Below, piece by piece: positions 13,534 through 22,387 of a DNA stretch of 33,664 bases. A program made the position numbers and the translations under genes. Positions within the stretch are counted from its first letter, which is position 1. The number at the start of each line of letters is the position of its first letter. The notes beneath the pieces are model-generated. The model was not told the DNA's origin and made no database searches. It saw only the letters and a list, made by a program, of their open reading frames with translations. The stretch comes from an uncultured Eubacteriales bacterium (GTDB lineage Bacteria; Bacillota; Clostridia; Christensenellales; Aristaeellaceae): NCBI GenBank assembly GCA_900317565.1, contig ONHI01000009.1, positions 1 through 33,664 on the forward strand, read 5' to 3'.

Positions 13534-16050
13534 ATGAAGAAAATTGTTGCAATGCTGCTGAGCCTGTGCATGCTGGCCGGCTGCGTCGCCCTCGCCGAGG
13601 GCGGAGACGTCCTCACCGGCAGCGCCCAGGGCTTTGCCAGCGAGGTGAGCGTTGAGTTCACCGTTGAGGACGGCAAAATCACGGCCCTGACCGTGGATGA
13701 CTCCGCTGAGAGCTATCCCACCGCGGGCATCGACCGCGCGGAGAGCGTTGAAAAGCTGATCGCGGCCATCCTGGAGGCCGGCACCACCGAAGGCGTGGAT
13801 GTCACCACCGGCGCGACCTTCACCAGCACCGCCGTCGTTGATGCCATCAACGCCGCCATGGCCGGCGGCAATGACGCGGCGAGCGACGCCGAGATGACCT
13901 TCACCGCCGGCACCTACGAGGCCACCGCCGACGGCTACAACGGCCCCGTGACCCTGTCCGTCACCTACGCCGAGGACAAGATCGAGGCCATCGACATCGT
14001 GTCCAGCGTGGAGACCGACCACGTGGGCACCGTCGCCTACGACATCATGATCCCCGAGATGCTGGAAGCCAACGGCTCCGGCGTGGACGGCGTCTCCGGC
14101 GCGACCTTCACGACCCGCGCCCTGCGCAACGCCGTGAACGACACCGCCGAGCAGGCGGGCTGCACCAACCTGGACGCCTTCAAGGCCGCCAAGATCGAGC
14201 ACACCGCGGGCGATCCCGTGGAGCTGGAGTACGACGTGGTGGTCGTGGGCGCCGGCGGCGCCGGCATGGCTGCCGCGGCCCAGGCCGCCCAGGACGGCAA
14301 CACCGTGTTGGTGATCGAGAAGAACGCCGAGGTCGGCGGCAACACGCTGGTCTCCGGCGGTCAGTATCAGTCCGTGATGCCCTACCTGGTGTGGGATCCC
14401 GCCGATCCGGACGCCACCACCGGCGTCTATGAGCACGACGGCCAGACCTACGACAAGGTCAAGTCCGTGCAGGGCTGCATCGACGAGCTGAAGATGATCC
14501 TCAACTGGAGCGAGGAGCCCTTCGACGAGGACTACTACAAGGACAACGAGTTCGTGGCGGGCGACGCCGCCGAGCTGAGCAAGCACGGCGTGCATCAGGA
14601 GTACCTGCCCGTGCTGCAGGCCCTGAAGGCCGAGATCCAGGCCTATCTGGATTGGGCGCAGCCCCAGCTGGACGCGGGCACCCCCGAGAACCAGCTGACC
14701 CTGTTCTCCACCGTGAACCTGCACATCTTCCAGACCTACTACGGCGGCCTGCGCCAGAGCGCTGACAAGACCCAGTGGATCTACGGCGACGTGGACCTGG
14801 TGAGCCAGTTCATTGAGGGCGGTCAGGGCCTGAAGGAGTGGCTGGAGGACCAGGGCGCGACCTTCGTCGAGAACAGCCAGCCCACCCTGATCGGCGCGCT
14901 GTGGTATCGCGAGAACGAGTTCATCGGCTCCACCATCGACCTGGACGGCGACGGCAATCCCGAGATGGGCCGCTGGGGCAGCTACTTTGCCGCGCCCATG
15001 GCCACGCTGTACAAGGCCAACGACAAGAACGACATCATGATCCGCACCACCGCCACCGACCTGATCGTCGAGGACGGCCGCGTGACCGGCGTGAAGGCCG
15101 TGCACTATGATGGCACCGAGGTCACCGTGAAGGCCGACAAGGGCGTCATCCTGGCCACCGGCGGCTATGCCGCGAACATCGACATGGTGCTGGAGCACAA
15201 TGTCTATTGGTCCACCGAGTACCTGACCAAGTCCACCAAGACCACCAACCGCTCCAGCCAGCAGGGCGACGGCATCGCCATGGCGGAGGCCGTCGGCGCG
15301 GCGACCACCGGCCTGGGCTTCACCCAGCTGATGCCCATCTCCTGGGTGGACAACGGCAACCTGGCCTTCGGCGGCGGCAACTACGCCTGCTGGATCAACC
15401 CCACCACCGGCCACCGCTTCGTGGACGAGGGCTCCGAGCGCGACGTGCTGTCCCTGGCCGAGTTCCACAACGGCATCGTGGTCAACGGCACCCCGGGCGT
15501 CTTCCTGGAGTTCTACAACAAGACCGAGCCCATCCCCGGCCCGCCCATCGCGCAGCTGGGTGACGAGGACTTCGAGGGCCGCTACTACTTCGTGCACGGC
15601 AACGTGGACGAGCTGACCGAGCTGTTCGGCAAGCTGGACGGCGTCACCGCCGATCCCGCCACCGTGCTGGAGACCATCAAGGCCTACGACATGGCCGTGA
15701 TGGGCCAGGGCGAGTATCCCGACGTGGGCAAGGCCATCGCCTCCCGCACCGTGGGCAACGTGGAGATGAACGAGGACGGCAGCTACAACGTGGATTCCTA
15801 TGATCTGGAGAACACGCTGCTGACCGTGCGCCTGATGGCTCCCTCCACCCACCACACCATGGGTGGCATCGTGGTCGACACCGACCGCCACGTGCTGGAC
15901 GCCGACGGCAACGCCATCCCCGGCCTGTACGCGGCCGGCGAGGTCACCGGCGGCATCCACGGCGGCAACCGCCTGGGCGGCAACGCCATCGTGGAGATCT
16001 TCGTGTCCGGCCGCACCGCCGCGCAGGCTGTGTCCGCGGACAACAAGTAA
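13534..16050 (+). CDS. Secreted flavoprotein reductase: two FMN-attachment domains and a fumarate-reductase-like FAD domain
   Basis: 838 residues. The N-terminal signal has a possible lipobox (LAGC, C17); cleavage after ALA is an alternative. Two FMN-binding domains follow, with DVTTGATFTS (acceptor T95) and DGVSGATFTT (T191). From about 230 there is an FAD_binding_2 domain with GAGGAG (239-244). Family active-site elements are kept: the SERD arginine (R636), HHTMGG (773-778) and GGNRLGGNAI with R813, as in fumarate and urocanate reductases. It should reduce an alkene-type acceptor outside the membrane; the substrate is unknown. ATG at 13534 has GGAGG upstream. It is divergent from the Rnf operon, whose ApbE probably flavinylates it. 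Confidence 0.88.
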   Translation: MKKIVAMLLSLCMLAGCVALAEGGDVLTGSAQGFASEVSVEFTVEDGKITALTVDDSAESYPTAGIDRAESVEKLIAAILEAGTTEGVDVTTGATFTSTAVVDAINAAMAGGNDAASDAEMTFTAGTYEATADGYNGPVTLSVTYAEDKIEAIDIVSSVETDHVGTVAYDIMIPEMLEANGSGVDGVSGATFTTRALRNAVNDTAEQAGCTNLDAFKAAKIEHTAGDPVELEYDVVVVGAGGAGMAAAAQAAQDGNTVLVIEKNAEVGGNTLVSGGQYQSVMPYLVWDPADPDATTGVYEHDGQTYDKVKSVQGCIDELKMILNWSEEPFDEDYYKDNEFVAGDAAELSKHGVHQEYLPVLQALKAEIQAYLDWAQPQLDAGTPENQLTLFSTVNLHIFQTYYGGLRQSADKTQWIYGDVDLVSQFIEGGQGLKEWLEDQGATFVENSQPTLIGALWYRENEFIGSTIDLDGDGNPEMGRWGSYFAAPMATLYKANDKNDIMIRTTATDLIVEDGRVTGVKAVHYDGTEVTVKADKGVILATGGYAANIDMVLEHNVYWSTEYLTKSTKTTNRSSQQGDGIAMAEAVGAATTGLGFTQLMPISWVDNGNLAFGGGNYACWINPTTGHRFVDEGSERDVLSLAEFHNGIVVNGTPGVFLEFYNKTEPIPGPPIAQLGDEDFEGRYYFVHGNVDELTELFGKLDGVTADPATVLETIKAYDMAVMGQGEYPDVGKAIASRTVGNVEMNEDGSYNVDSYDLENTLLTVRLMAPSTHHTMGGIVVDTDRHVLDADGNAIPGLYAAGEVTGGIHGGNRLGGNAIVEIFVSGRTAAQAVSADNK

Positions 16051-16065
16051 TATCCCGATTCGCAG

Positions 16066-16099
16066 CGGGGGCAGGGCGTTTCGCCCTGCCCCCGGTTTT
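16066..16099 (+). terminator. Rho-independent terminator of the reductase gene
   Basis: A 13-bp GC-rich stem (16066-16078 with 16082-16094), a 3-base loop, and a short T-run (16096-16099), 15 bases after the stop codon. Confidence 0.8.
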
Positions 16100-16123
16100 A
16101 TGTGGATATGCCCCCATTGCACG

Positions 16124-16155
16124 CGAAACGCCTTCCCCTTCGGGAAGGCGTTTCG
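16124..16155 (-). terminator. 14-bp hairpin after the DHH phosphoesterase gene
   Basis: Arms 16124-16137 and 16142-16155 pair perfectly around a CTTC loop, 13 bases past the stop of the minus-strand DHH gene. There is no strong T-run, so termination efficiency is uncertain. Confidence 0.6.
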
Positions 16156-16168
16156 TATTTCAGACGGT

Positions 16169-17098
16169 TCAGACGTTCAGCGCCGCGATGATGTCCGGCA
16201 GCTGGCTGTCCACCACGTCGTTCTCCAGCTGGCAGGTGCCCGCGTTGCGATGGCCGCCGCCGCCGTACTTCAGGCACAGCTCGCCGATGTCCGCCTGGGA
16301 GGCCTTGTTCACGATGGACTTGCCGATCATGACCGCGGTGTTCTGCTTGCGGAAGCCCCAGGCCACGTGCACGGAGATCTGCGTCTCGGGATACAGCGCG
16401 TAGATCATGAAGCGGTTGCCCGCATGGATGATCTCCTCGTTGCGCAGGTCCAGCACGACCACCTTGCCGTAGACCTTGGCGATGCGCTTGAGCTGCTCCA
16501 CGAACAGCTCGGACTGCTGGAAGTACAGGTCCACGCGCTCCTTCACGTCGGGCAGCTCCAGGATCTCGTCGATGGTGTGGTCCATGCAGAAGCCGATCAG
16601 CTGCATCATCAGGTCGTAGTTGGAGATGCGGAACTCGCGGAAGCGGCCCAGGCCGGTGCGCGGGTCCATCAGGTAGTGCAGCAGCACCCAGCCGGTGGGA
16701 TGCAGTATCTCGTCCACGGTGAAATCGGCGCTGTCGCCCTTGTCCACCGCGGCCATCAGCTCGTCGCTGACCCGGGGGAACGCCTTCTTGCCGCCGTAGT
16801 AGTCGTAGACCACGCGGGCCGCGCTGCGGGCGTTGGGATCGATGATCAGCTTGCCGCCGGTCTCCTGGGCCTTCAGGCGGTCCATCTCGGATTCGTGATG
16901 GTCGAAGGCCAGGCCCACCCGGGGATCGTAGGGCAGGTTGGTGGTGATGTCGTTCGCCGTCAGCTCCACCTTGCCGTCCTGCACGTCCTTGGGATGGACG
17001 AACTTGATCTCGTCAATCAGATTCAGCTCGCGCAGCATCATCGCGCAGGCCAGTCCGTCAAAATCGCTTCGGGTAACCAATCTTCTCTTCTGTTCCAT
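16169..17098 (-). CDS. DHH/DHHA1-family phosphoesterase
   Basis: A 309-residue protein with N-terminal metal-binding aspartates (RSDFDG, D12 and D14), the DHH triad (66-68) and the C-terminal DHHA1 motif GGGGHRNAG (about 279-287). The layout matches the nanoRNase/pAp phosphatase and exopolyphosphatase-like groups; the exact substrate cannot be told. The first motif is TRSDFDG instead of the more common HxxPDxD form, as in one divergent branch. ATG at 17098 is chosen because AGGAGG lies 6 bases upstream; the frame stays open to 17149. It has its own promoter just upstream, so it need not be co-transcribed with the protease gene. Confidence 0.85.
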   Translation of the reverse strand: MEQKRRLVTRSDFDGLACAMMLRELNLIDEIKFVHPKDVQDGKVELTANDITTNLPYDPRVGLAFDHHESEMDRLKAQETGGKLIIDPNARSAARVVYDYYGGKKAFPRVSDELMAAVDKGDSADFTVDEILHPTGWVLLHYLMDPRTGLGRFREFRISNYDLMMQLIGFCMDHTIDEILELPDVKERVDLYFQQSELFVEQLKRIAKVYGKVVVLDLRNEEIIHAGNRFMIYALYPETQISVHVAWGFRKQNTAVMIGKSIVNKASQADIGELCLKYGGGGHRNAGTCQLENDVVDSQLPDIIAALNV

Positions 17099-17147
17099 GT
17101 CGTACCTCCTGCATCGCATGGGCGCGTTGTTCGGTTGACTTTCCCCC

Positions 17148-17177
17148 ATTATATCAGATCATCATCGTGCCGGTCAA
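17148..17177 (-). promoter_or_regulatory. Promoter of the DHH phosphoesterase gene
   Basis: Minus strand TTGACC (17172-17177), 18-base spacer, TATAAT (17148-17153), about 50 bases before the start codon. It lies between the protease stop and the DHH start. Confidence 0.7.
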
Positions 17178-17198
17178 GGGCTGCGGGGCGCGAATGCG

Positions 17199-18440
17199 CT
17201 ATGCCGCGGCCTTTCGCGCGGCGATCTGCCGGCGGATGTCCTCGATGGCGGCGGCCAGCTGCTCGTCGCCGCTGGGGTCCGGCTTTTCGGGCACGTATTC
17301 GGCGCTCAGCGCCACCTCGATGTCCGGCTGCACGCCCACGCCCTGGGGGCAGCGGTCCAGCGCGTCGTAATAGCTGGAGGTGGTGATCTGTATGCCCGCG
17401 CCGTCCTCCTTGTAGGTCCTCAGGCTCTGCACGATGCCCTTGCCATAGGTGTTCAGCCCGATCACCGTGCCCCGGGCGAAGGCCTGGACCGAGGAGGCCA
17501 GTATCTCCGATGCGCTGGCGGACATGTCGTTCACCAGCACCACCAGGGGCACGTCGTAGTATTCCTCGTCGGAATAGAAGTCCTGCCGGGTGCCGTCCCG
17601 CTCCTTCACGTAGACGATCACGCCGGTGGGCAGCAGCGCGTCGGCGATGCTGACCGCCTGGTCCAGCAGCCCGCCGGGGTTGTTGCGCACGTCGACGATC
17701 AGCCCCGCCACGTTTTTCGCCTTGAAGCTCTCGATGGCCTCGTGGAAAACGTCGGCGGCGTTGCCGGTGAACTGGGACAGGCTGATGTAGCCGATGTTGC
17801 CCGGCAGCACGGTGTAATCGCCGTAGCTGATGGTCACGTCGCCGCGGTTCACGGTGATCTCCAGCGTGCGGTCACCGCGAAGGATGGTCAGGTTCACCCG
17901 GGTGCCGTCCTGGCCCCGGATGCAGTACACGGCCTCGCTGTAGCTGCGCCCGTCCGCGCCGCTGATCGGCTCGCCGTCCACGGCCACCAGCACGTCGCCC
18001 GCGCGAACGCCGGCGGACTCCGCGGGCGAGCCCGGATAGACCTTCAGCACCTCGATGTCGCCCTCGGCGGTGTTTTGCAGCAGCGTGCCGATGCCCCGAT
18101 AGGACCCGGCGCTGTTCTCGTTGGCGCGGGTGAGCTCCTCGGGGGTGTAATAGAAGGTGTAGGGATCGCCGACGGAGGCGGTCATGCCCCGGATCGCGCC
18201 CAGCACCAGCTCGTCCTCGTCCAGCTCCTGATAGTAGTCGCTCATCAGGGAGGCGCGCACCTCGTCCAGCCGCTGATAGCGCTCCAGCGCGGCGTATTCC
18301 TCCTGGGTCACCCAGTGGCGGTCATCGGTCTGGGCCTGGCTGGCGCGGCCGGAGATGAGCAGCGTGGCCGTCGAGGACACCACGGCGATCATCACCGCCG
18401 CCCACACCAGCGTCACCACGCGCATGGAACTCTTTTTCAT
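17199..18440 (-). CDS. CtpA-type C-terminal processing protease (S41)
   Basis: 413 residues: one N-terminal membrane anchor (about 8-30), a PDZ domain (roughly 110-200, with VYPGSPAESAGVRAGDVLVAVDG) and an S41 protease domain. The catalytic serine is S309 in the SASASE motif and the lysine is K334 in TYGKG, 25 residues later, the same spacing as in E. coli Prc. Such enzymes trim exported proteins at the C-terminus and often act in cell-wall or envelope control. ATG at 18440 follows GGAGG by 4 bases. It lies downstream of the PucR-like regulator on the same strand, with a hairpin between them. Confidence 0.92.
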   Translation of the reverse strand: MKKSSMRVVTLVWAAVMIAVVSSTATLLISGRASQAQTDDRHWVTQEEYAALERYQRLDEVRASLMSDYYQELDEDELVLGAIRGMTASVGDPYTFYYTPEELTRANENSAGSYRGIGTLLQNTAEGDIEVLKVYPGSPAESAGVRAGDVLVAVDGEPISGADGRSYSEAVYCIRGQDGTRVNLTILRGDRTLEITVNRGDVTISYGDYTVLPGNIGYISLSQFTGNAADVFHEAIESFKAKNVAGLIVDVRNNPGGLLDQAVSIADALLPTGVIVYVKERDGTRQDFYSDEEYYDVPLVVLVNDMSASASEILASSVQAFARGTVIGLNTYGKGIVQSLRTYKEDGAGIQITTSSYYDALDRCPQGVGVQPDIEVALSAEYVPEKPDPSGDEQLAAAIEDIRRQIAARKAAA

Positions 18441-18476
18441 AGGACCTCCGAAGCTATTGATTTGCCCTTCAAAGCG

Positions 18477-18501
18477 ATGCGCCGGCTCTTGGCCGGCGCA
18501 T
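18477..18501 (-). terminator. Hairpin between the regulator and protease genes
   Basis: Ten-base arms 18477-18486 and 18492-18501 pair around a 5-base loop, in the 99-base gap after the PucR-like gene. T-runs are weak, so it may only attenuate read-through. Confidence 0.45.
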
Positions 18502-18539
18502 ACGGCTTTCTTGAATGTATGCCCCTGTCTGTCCGGGGA

Positions 18540-19610
18540 TTACAGGCGCAGCTTGCGGCTGTTCTCGCCCTTGCCCAGCAGCATCATCATCTTGAAGGTC
18601 ACCGCGTCGTCGAAATTGCGCAGGTCCAGGCCGATGGCGTGCTGCACCTTCTCCAGTCGGTACACCAGCGTGTTCCTGTGGATATACAACTTGCGGGCCG
18701 TCTCCGACAGGTTCAGGCTGTTGTCGAAGAAGGTCTCGATGGTGTGGATCATCTCGTCGTTGAACAGCCGCGCGGTCTTGCGGTTGAATATCATGGCGTT
18801 ATAGTTCGCGCCCAGTTCCGGCGAGACGTCGCTCAGGAAGCGCTCCAGCAGCAGGTTGCGGTACACGAACACGTGCTTGTTGCCGTGATAGACGCGGCCC
18901 ACGTTGATCGCGGCCCGGGCCTCGGCAAAGGCGTCCGGTATGGACACCAGGTCCTTGCGCGGGTCGGAGATGCCGATGTAGACGGTGGTCCCCGTCTCGG
19001 TGAGGAAGCTGCTCTCAAAGGCGTCGGCGTATTCCTCGATCTCGGTGAAGTCCGAATCCTCGTCCACGGCCTTCAGCATGGCCACGGAGTGGTGGCCCAC
19101 CTCGGTGATCAGGTCGTGCTCGCTGTCCACGGCGTCGCCCATCATCTGTATGGCGGTCTCCACCTCCATGTCCTGGAAGTAGAAGTACAGCACGCAGCGG
19201 TTCATCTGCATGGGGATGTCGTGCTCCACGGCCATGGATTCAAACTCGGCGCCCTCCACGTCGCCCCGCAGCATCAGCCGCAGGGACTGTTCACGGTTGG
19301 TCTGGCTCATGTCCTCGCGCATCATCACGTTGATGAGCTCGGCGCACAGCACCGCGCACTTCTTGATGTCCTCACTGTCGCCGTGCAGGCAGACGTACAC
19401 GGGCTGCTCCTCCGAGGTGCCGATCAGCGTCATGGCCCCGTAGACGAAGGGGATCGTCGGGTTTTGAAGCACCTCGTCCGGCATGGTAAAGGTGCGGGAA
19501 TCGCCCTCCGGCAGTATCACATTGCCGCTGGAATCCAGCAAAAGCGCCGACAGGTCGATCATATTCAGTACGCGGGCAATCTTTACCGTCACGCGATGAT
19601 CCAGATACAT
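18540..19610 (-). CDS. PucR/CdaR-family transcriptional regulator
   Basis: 356 residues. The C-terminus (about 295-345) has the PucR-type helix-turn-helix, with NLSETARKLYIHRNTLVYRL, which is diagnostic. The middle (about 170-270) resembles the GGDEF-like domain of CdaR proteins and the first 100 residues may be a sensory domain. Members usually control catabolic genes in response to small metabolites; no target can be named here. ATG at 19610 follows AGGAGG by 6 bases. The 149-base upstream gap is AT-rich, with a possible -10 (TATAAT on the minus strand near 19700) but no clear -35. Confidence 0.85.
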   Translation of the reverse strand: MYLDHRVTVKIARVLNMIDLSALLLDSSGNVILPEGDSRTFTMPDEVLQNPTIPFVYGAMTLIGTSEEQPVYVCLHGDSEDIKKCAVLCAELINVMMREDMSQTNREQSLRLMLRGDVEGAEFESMAVEHDIPMQMNRCVLYFYFQDMEVETAIQMMGDAVDSEHDLITEVGHHSVAMLKAVDEDSDFTEIEEYADAFESSFLTETGTTVYIGISDPRKDLVSIPDAFAEARAAINVGRVYHGNKHVFVYRNLLLERFLSDVSPELGANYNAMIFNRKTARLFNDEMIHTIETFFDNSLNLSETARKLYIHRNTLVYRLEKVQHAIGLDLRNFDDAVTFKMMMLLGKGENSRKLRL

Positions 19611-19759
19611 GGTAATCCTCCTTCTCCACAGGCGAAGCCGATTATGGATAAAGTATACCGTTTGAATGTTTAAATCCGGTGTACTTTCGGCTCAATTGCA
19701 TTATAATCGTGTTAATTCTCGATAATTTTGTGTATATCTCACGAATTATTAAGATTCTG

Positions 19760-20557
19760 CTATTCCCCGCAGTCCGTTGCGGCTCCGTCGAGCCACTCCC
19801 GAACGATGCGGCTGCCCGGCGCGGCGGCGGTCCAGACCATCGGCACGAGCAGCCCGCTCTGCCGGATGCTGACCACGTCCCGCCCGGCCACGATCAGGTG
19901 GTCCAGCAGCGGTATGCGCAGCGGCGCGAAGGCGTTCAGCGCCCGCAGCGTGCACAGCAGGTCCTCCTTGGAGGGCCGCTTGGTGCCGCCGGGATGGTTG
20001 TGGGCCAGCACGATGAAGCGGGCGTCCTCCGCCAGCGCCGCGGACAGCACCTGTCCCAGATAGAACGGCGTGGCGTCCACCGCGCCCCTTTGCAGCAGCA
20101 CCGGTCGGATCAGCCGCCCCTGCCGGTCCAGCAGGATCAGGTAGAAGCACTCCACGTGCACGCCGATGTACAGCGTGCCCAGCCACTGGGCCATCTTCGG
20201 GAGCGCGTCCAGTTGGGGCTTCATGCCCCACCGCTGGGACAGCGCCGTGCGCGTCAGGCTGGGGATCATGGAATAGTAAAAGGCGTCCAGCCGGGGCAGC
20301 CCCAGCCGCGTCAGCGCCTGGCGGTTGGATTCGATGAAGTACAGCGGCGCGGGATAGCCGCGCCGGATAAGCGCCATCGCATCCTCCGGCGACTGGCGCT
20401 TGTGCATGAAGGCCTGGGTGCGCCCGATGGCGTCGTACAGCGCCTGCCGCTTCTGCGCCAGCGGCGCGTCCGTGGGGCAAAGGGGCCGCCCCGCGTTGGC
20501 CGGCGTCTCCCGCACGGCATGGGTCAGCCGCGTCTGGGGGATCAGCTTCAGCTTCAT
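19760..20557 (-). CDS. RadC-like JAB/MPN (JAMM) domain protein
   Basis: A 265-residue protein. The C-terminal half carries a complete JAMM zinc site: E136, then HNHPGG with H186 and H188, and PSKED with D199, the arrangement of RadC-like proteins. The N-terminal half is unlike the helix-hairpin-helix of standard RadC and has no clear family. The activity of RadC-type JAMM proteins is not settled, and a direct role in DNA repair has been questioned. The ATG at 20557 overlaps the stop of the upstream 94-residue gene by 4 bases (ATGA), so both are made together. An in-frame start further upstream at 20575 is less likely. Confidence 0.8.
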   Translation of the reverse strand: MKLKLIPQTRLTHAVRETPANAGRPLCPTDAPLAQKRQALYDAIGRTQAFMHKRQSPEDAMALIRRGYPAPLYFIESNRQALTRLGLPRLDAFYYSMIPSLTRTALSQRWGMKPQLDALPKMAQWLGTLYIGVHVECFYLILLDRQGRLIRPVLLQRGAVDATPFYLGQVLSAALAEDARFIVLAHNHPGGTKRPSKEDLLCTLRALNAFAPLRIPLLDHLIVAGRDVVSIRQSGLLVPMVWTAAAPGSRIVREWLDGAATDCGE

Positions 20558-20838
20558 GAGCGGATCGCGCCGCACGCACGAAGCGCCGAGAGCACCTCCT
20601 CCGGCTGCTCCAGGCGCTCACCCATGTACCAGCCGTCCTGCTCCTCGTCGTACTTCAGCTCCGCCGCGCCGTCCACGCCGATGCCGCCCTTGACGAACAC
20701 CAGGTCCAGCGACACCGGGCGATCGATGTCATAGAGGTCCGCCATGTATTCCCGGGCGGAGAGCTGCTCGGCGTCCTCGGAAGCGTCCAGGAAGGCGCGC
20801 AGCTCCGCCTCCTGCTGGCTTGTCAGCTTGATTCTCAT
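20554..20838 (-). CDS. Uncharacterised 94-residue protein coupled to the RadC-like gene
   Basis: A short acidic protein with an N-terminal helix (QQEAELRAFLDASEDAEQ), a middle strand-like region (VSLDLVFVKGG) and a C-terminal helix. No family is recognised. ATG at 20838 has GGAGG 7 bases upstream, and a probable promoter lies at 20894-20922. The 4-base overlap with the RadC-like gene implies coupled translation, so it may be a partner or regulator of that protein. Confidence 0.7.
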   Translation of the reverse strand: MRIKLTSQQEAELRAFLDASEDAEQLSAREYMADLYDIDRPVSLDLVFVKGGIGVDGAAELKYDEEQDGWYMGERLEQPEEVLSALRACGAIRS

Positions 20839-20893
20839 GTCATATCCTCCCCCGCCGCGCCCGTGCGGCCGGAAAATCGTATCGGCTACATTA

Positions 20894-20922
20894 AGTTTAT
20901 CGCATCCGGGGCGCTTTTGCAA
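20894..20922 (-). promoter_or_regulatory. Probable promoter of the 94-residue gene and RadC-like gene
   Basis: Minus strand TTGCAA (20917-20922), 17-base spacer and TAAACT (20894-20899), 56 bases before the start. The -10 is imperfect. Confidence 0.5.
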
Positions 20923-20941
20923 GGTCTGTCGAAAAATTAAG

Positions 20942-20970
20942 TTGACCCGTGGACCTTTGTCCCGTATAAT
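20942..20970 (+). promoter_or_regulatory. Sigma-A-type promoter of the Ig-like protein gene
   Basis: TTGACC (20942-20947), 17-base spacer and a perfect TATAAT (20965-20970), 40 bases before the ATG at 21010. Confidence 0.8.
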
Positions 20971-21009
20971 ATAAGATGTGATAATATATGACAAGCGAGG
21001 CTTTGAGCC

Positions 21010-22377
21010 ATGAAGACCGTCTACGGCAAGCTGGTAAATCTGATCGCGGTGCTGATCGCGGGGACGCTGCTGTTCGCCCCGATGCGCTTCGGCAGCGAGG
21101 ATCACCTGTACGCCCACCCCAGGTCCATCCGCATGAACCTGGGTGACAGCTATGCCCTCTCCTACCGCCTGGACGCCGACGAGGACCAGCCGATCAACTA
21201 CACCTCCACCGACGAGAGGGTCGTCACCGTGGACGAGGGCGGCACCGTGACCGCCGTGGGCTCCGGCCGGGCGCAGATCCGGCTGGACGCCGAGAAAGGC
21301 GCGAAGGCGCTGGTGCAGATCGAGGTCGCCGGCGCGAAGATCTCCACGCTGACGCTGAACACCGACCACATCTCCATGGAGAAGGGCCAGATCTCCGGCC
21401 TGCGGGCCACCTTCAACGACCAGGCCGACAACACGCTGGTGCAGTGGCGCAGCGAAGACGAGCGCATCGCCCTGGTGGACGCCATCGGCCGCGTCTCGGC
21501 GGTGGGCGGCGGCAAGACCCGAGTGACGGCCACGGCGGTCAACGGCCTCACCGCCAGCGCCGAGGTGGATGTGCACGTGAGCGGCAACGCCATCCGCATC
21601 TCGCCGGAGCGGGTATCCGTGGGCGTGGGGGCCTACCTGCGGCTGAACACCCGATACCTGCCCGCCGACACCACCGACGAGGTGGCCCGCTGGACCAGCA
21701 GCGACGAGGGCATACTGCGGGTGCAGCCGGACGGCACGATGTACGCCGTGTCCGTGGGCCAGGCCGTGCTGAGCGTGTTCACCCGGGATGGGCTGAGCGC
21801 CGGCACCGTCATCACGGTGGAACCCGCCGCCGTGGATTTCGAGGTCTCCCCCGCCGCGGCCACGCTGGACCGGGGTGGCGAACTGCTGCTGGAGGCGCGC
21901 TTCTTCGACGCCAGCGGCGCGATCGACACGGATGCCAGCAGCCACTTCGTCACCTGGACCTCCAGCAATCCCGCCGTGGCCACGGTCTCCGACGGCGCGG
22001 TGAACGCCGTGGGCTCCGGCACGGCCCGCATCAGCGCCGCCGCGGACGGCAAGATCGCCAGCTGCAGCATACAGGTGCAGACCCCGGTGGACGAGGTCCA
22101 GCTGAACATGGACCACATCTACGTGCTGCGGGAGCAGACCATCATACCGATCCAGCTGGAGGCCCAGTGCCTGCCCGCCGACGCGGACGACACCCGCATC
22201 ACCTGGAGCGCCGACAACGACCTGGTCGCCACGGTGAACCAGCGCGGCCTGGTGACGCTGGTGGGCGGCTACGGCACCGCCACGGTCACCGCCCGGGCGT
22301 CCAGCGGCGCGGAGGCCAGCTTCGTGGTCAACGTGGTGGCGGAGCTGCCGGAGGGCATGGAATATCCGGCAAGCTGA
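21010..22377 (+). CDS. Secreted protein with tandem Ig-like (Big2) domains
   Basis: 455 residues: an N-terminal hydrophobic segment (about 8-24) for export or anchoring, then about five Big2-type domains. Each repeats a pattern of W/Y-S/T-S-x-D/N-x-x-V/I-A-x-V, a G-x-V-x-A/T-V-G-x-G turn, and a hydrophobic strand, for example WTSSNPAVATVSDGAVNAVG. Big2 domains are common in Gram-positive surface proteins and bind or space other modules. No catalytic domain or LPxTG anchor is visible, so cell attachment would depend on the N-terminal segment. The ribosome site is weak (GCGAGG, 9 bases). It stands alone between a promoter and a terminator. Confidence 0.85.
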   Translation: MKTVYGKLVNLIAVLIAGTLLFAPMRFGSEDHLYAHPRSIRMNLGDSYALSYRLDADEDQPINYTSTDERVVTVDEGGTVTAVGSGRAQIRLDAEKGAKALVQIEVAGAKISTLTLNTDHISMEKGQISGLRATFNDQADNTLVQWRSEDERIALVDAIGRVSAVGGGKTRVTATAVNGLTASAEVDVHVSGNAIRISPERVSVGVGAYLRLNTRYLPADTTDEVARWTSSDEGILRVQPDGTMYAVSVGQAVLSVFTRDGLSAGTVITVEPAAVDFEVSPAAATLDRGGELLLEARFFDASGAIDTDASSHFVTWTSSNPAVATVSDGAVNAVGSGTARISAAADGKIASCSIQVQTPVDEVQLNMDHIYVLREQTIIPIQLEAQCLPADADDTRITWSADNDLVATVNQRGLVTLVGGYGTATVTARASSGAEASFVVNVVAELPEGMEYPAS

Positions 22378-22387
22378 TCCTGCCATC

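Noticed and set aside
12946-16122. Minus-strand open frame of 1058 codons opposite the reductase gene
   Set aside because: Same antisense effect; low-complexity Gly/Val/His/Ala protein with no family match.
18441-18539. Separate promoter for the CtpA-type protease
   Set aside because: No convincing -35/-10 pair was found; co-transcription with the regulator is possible.
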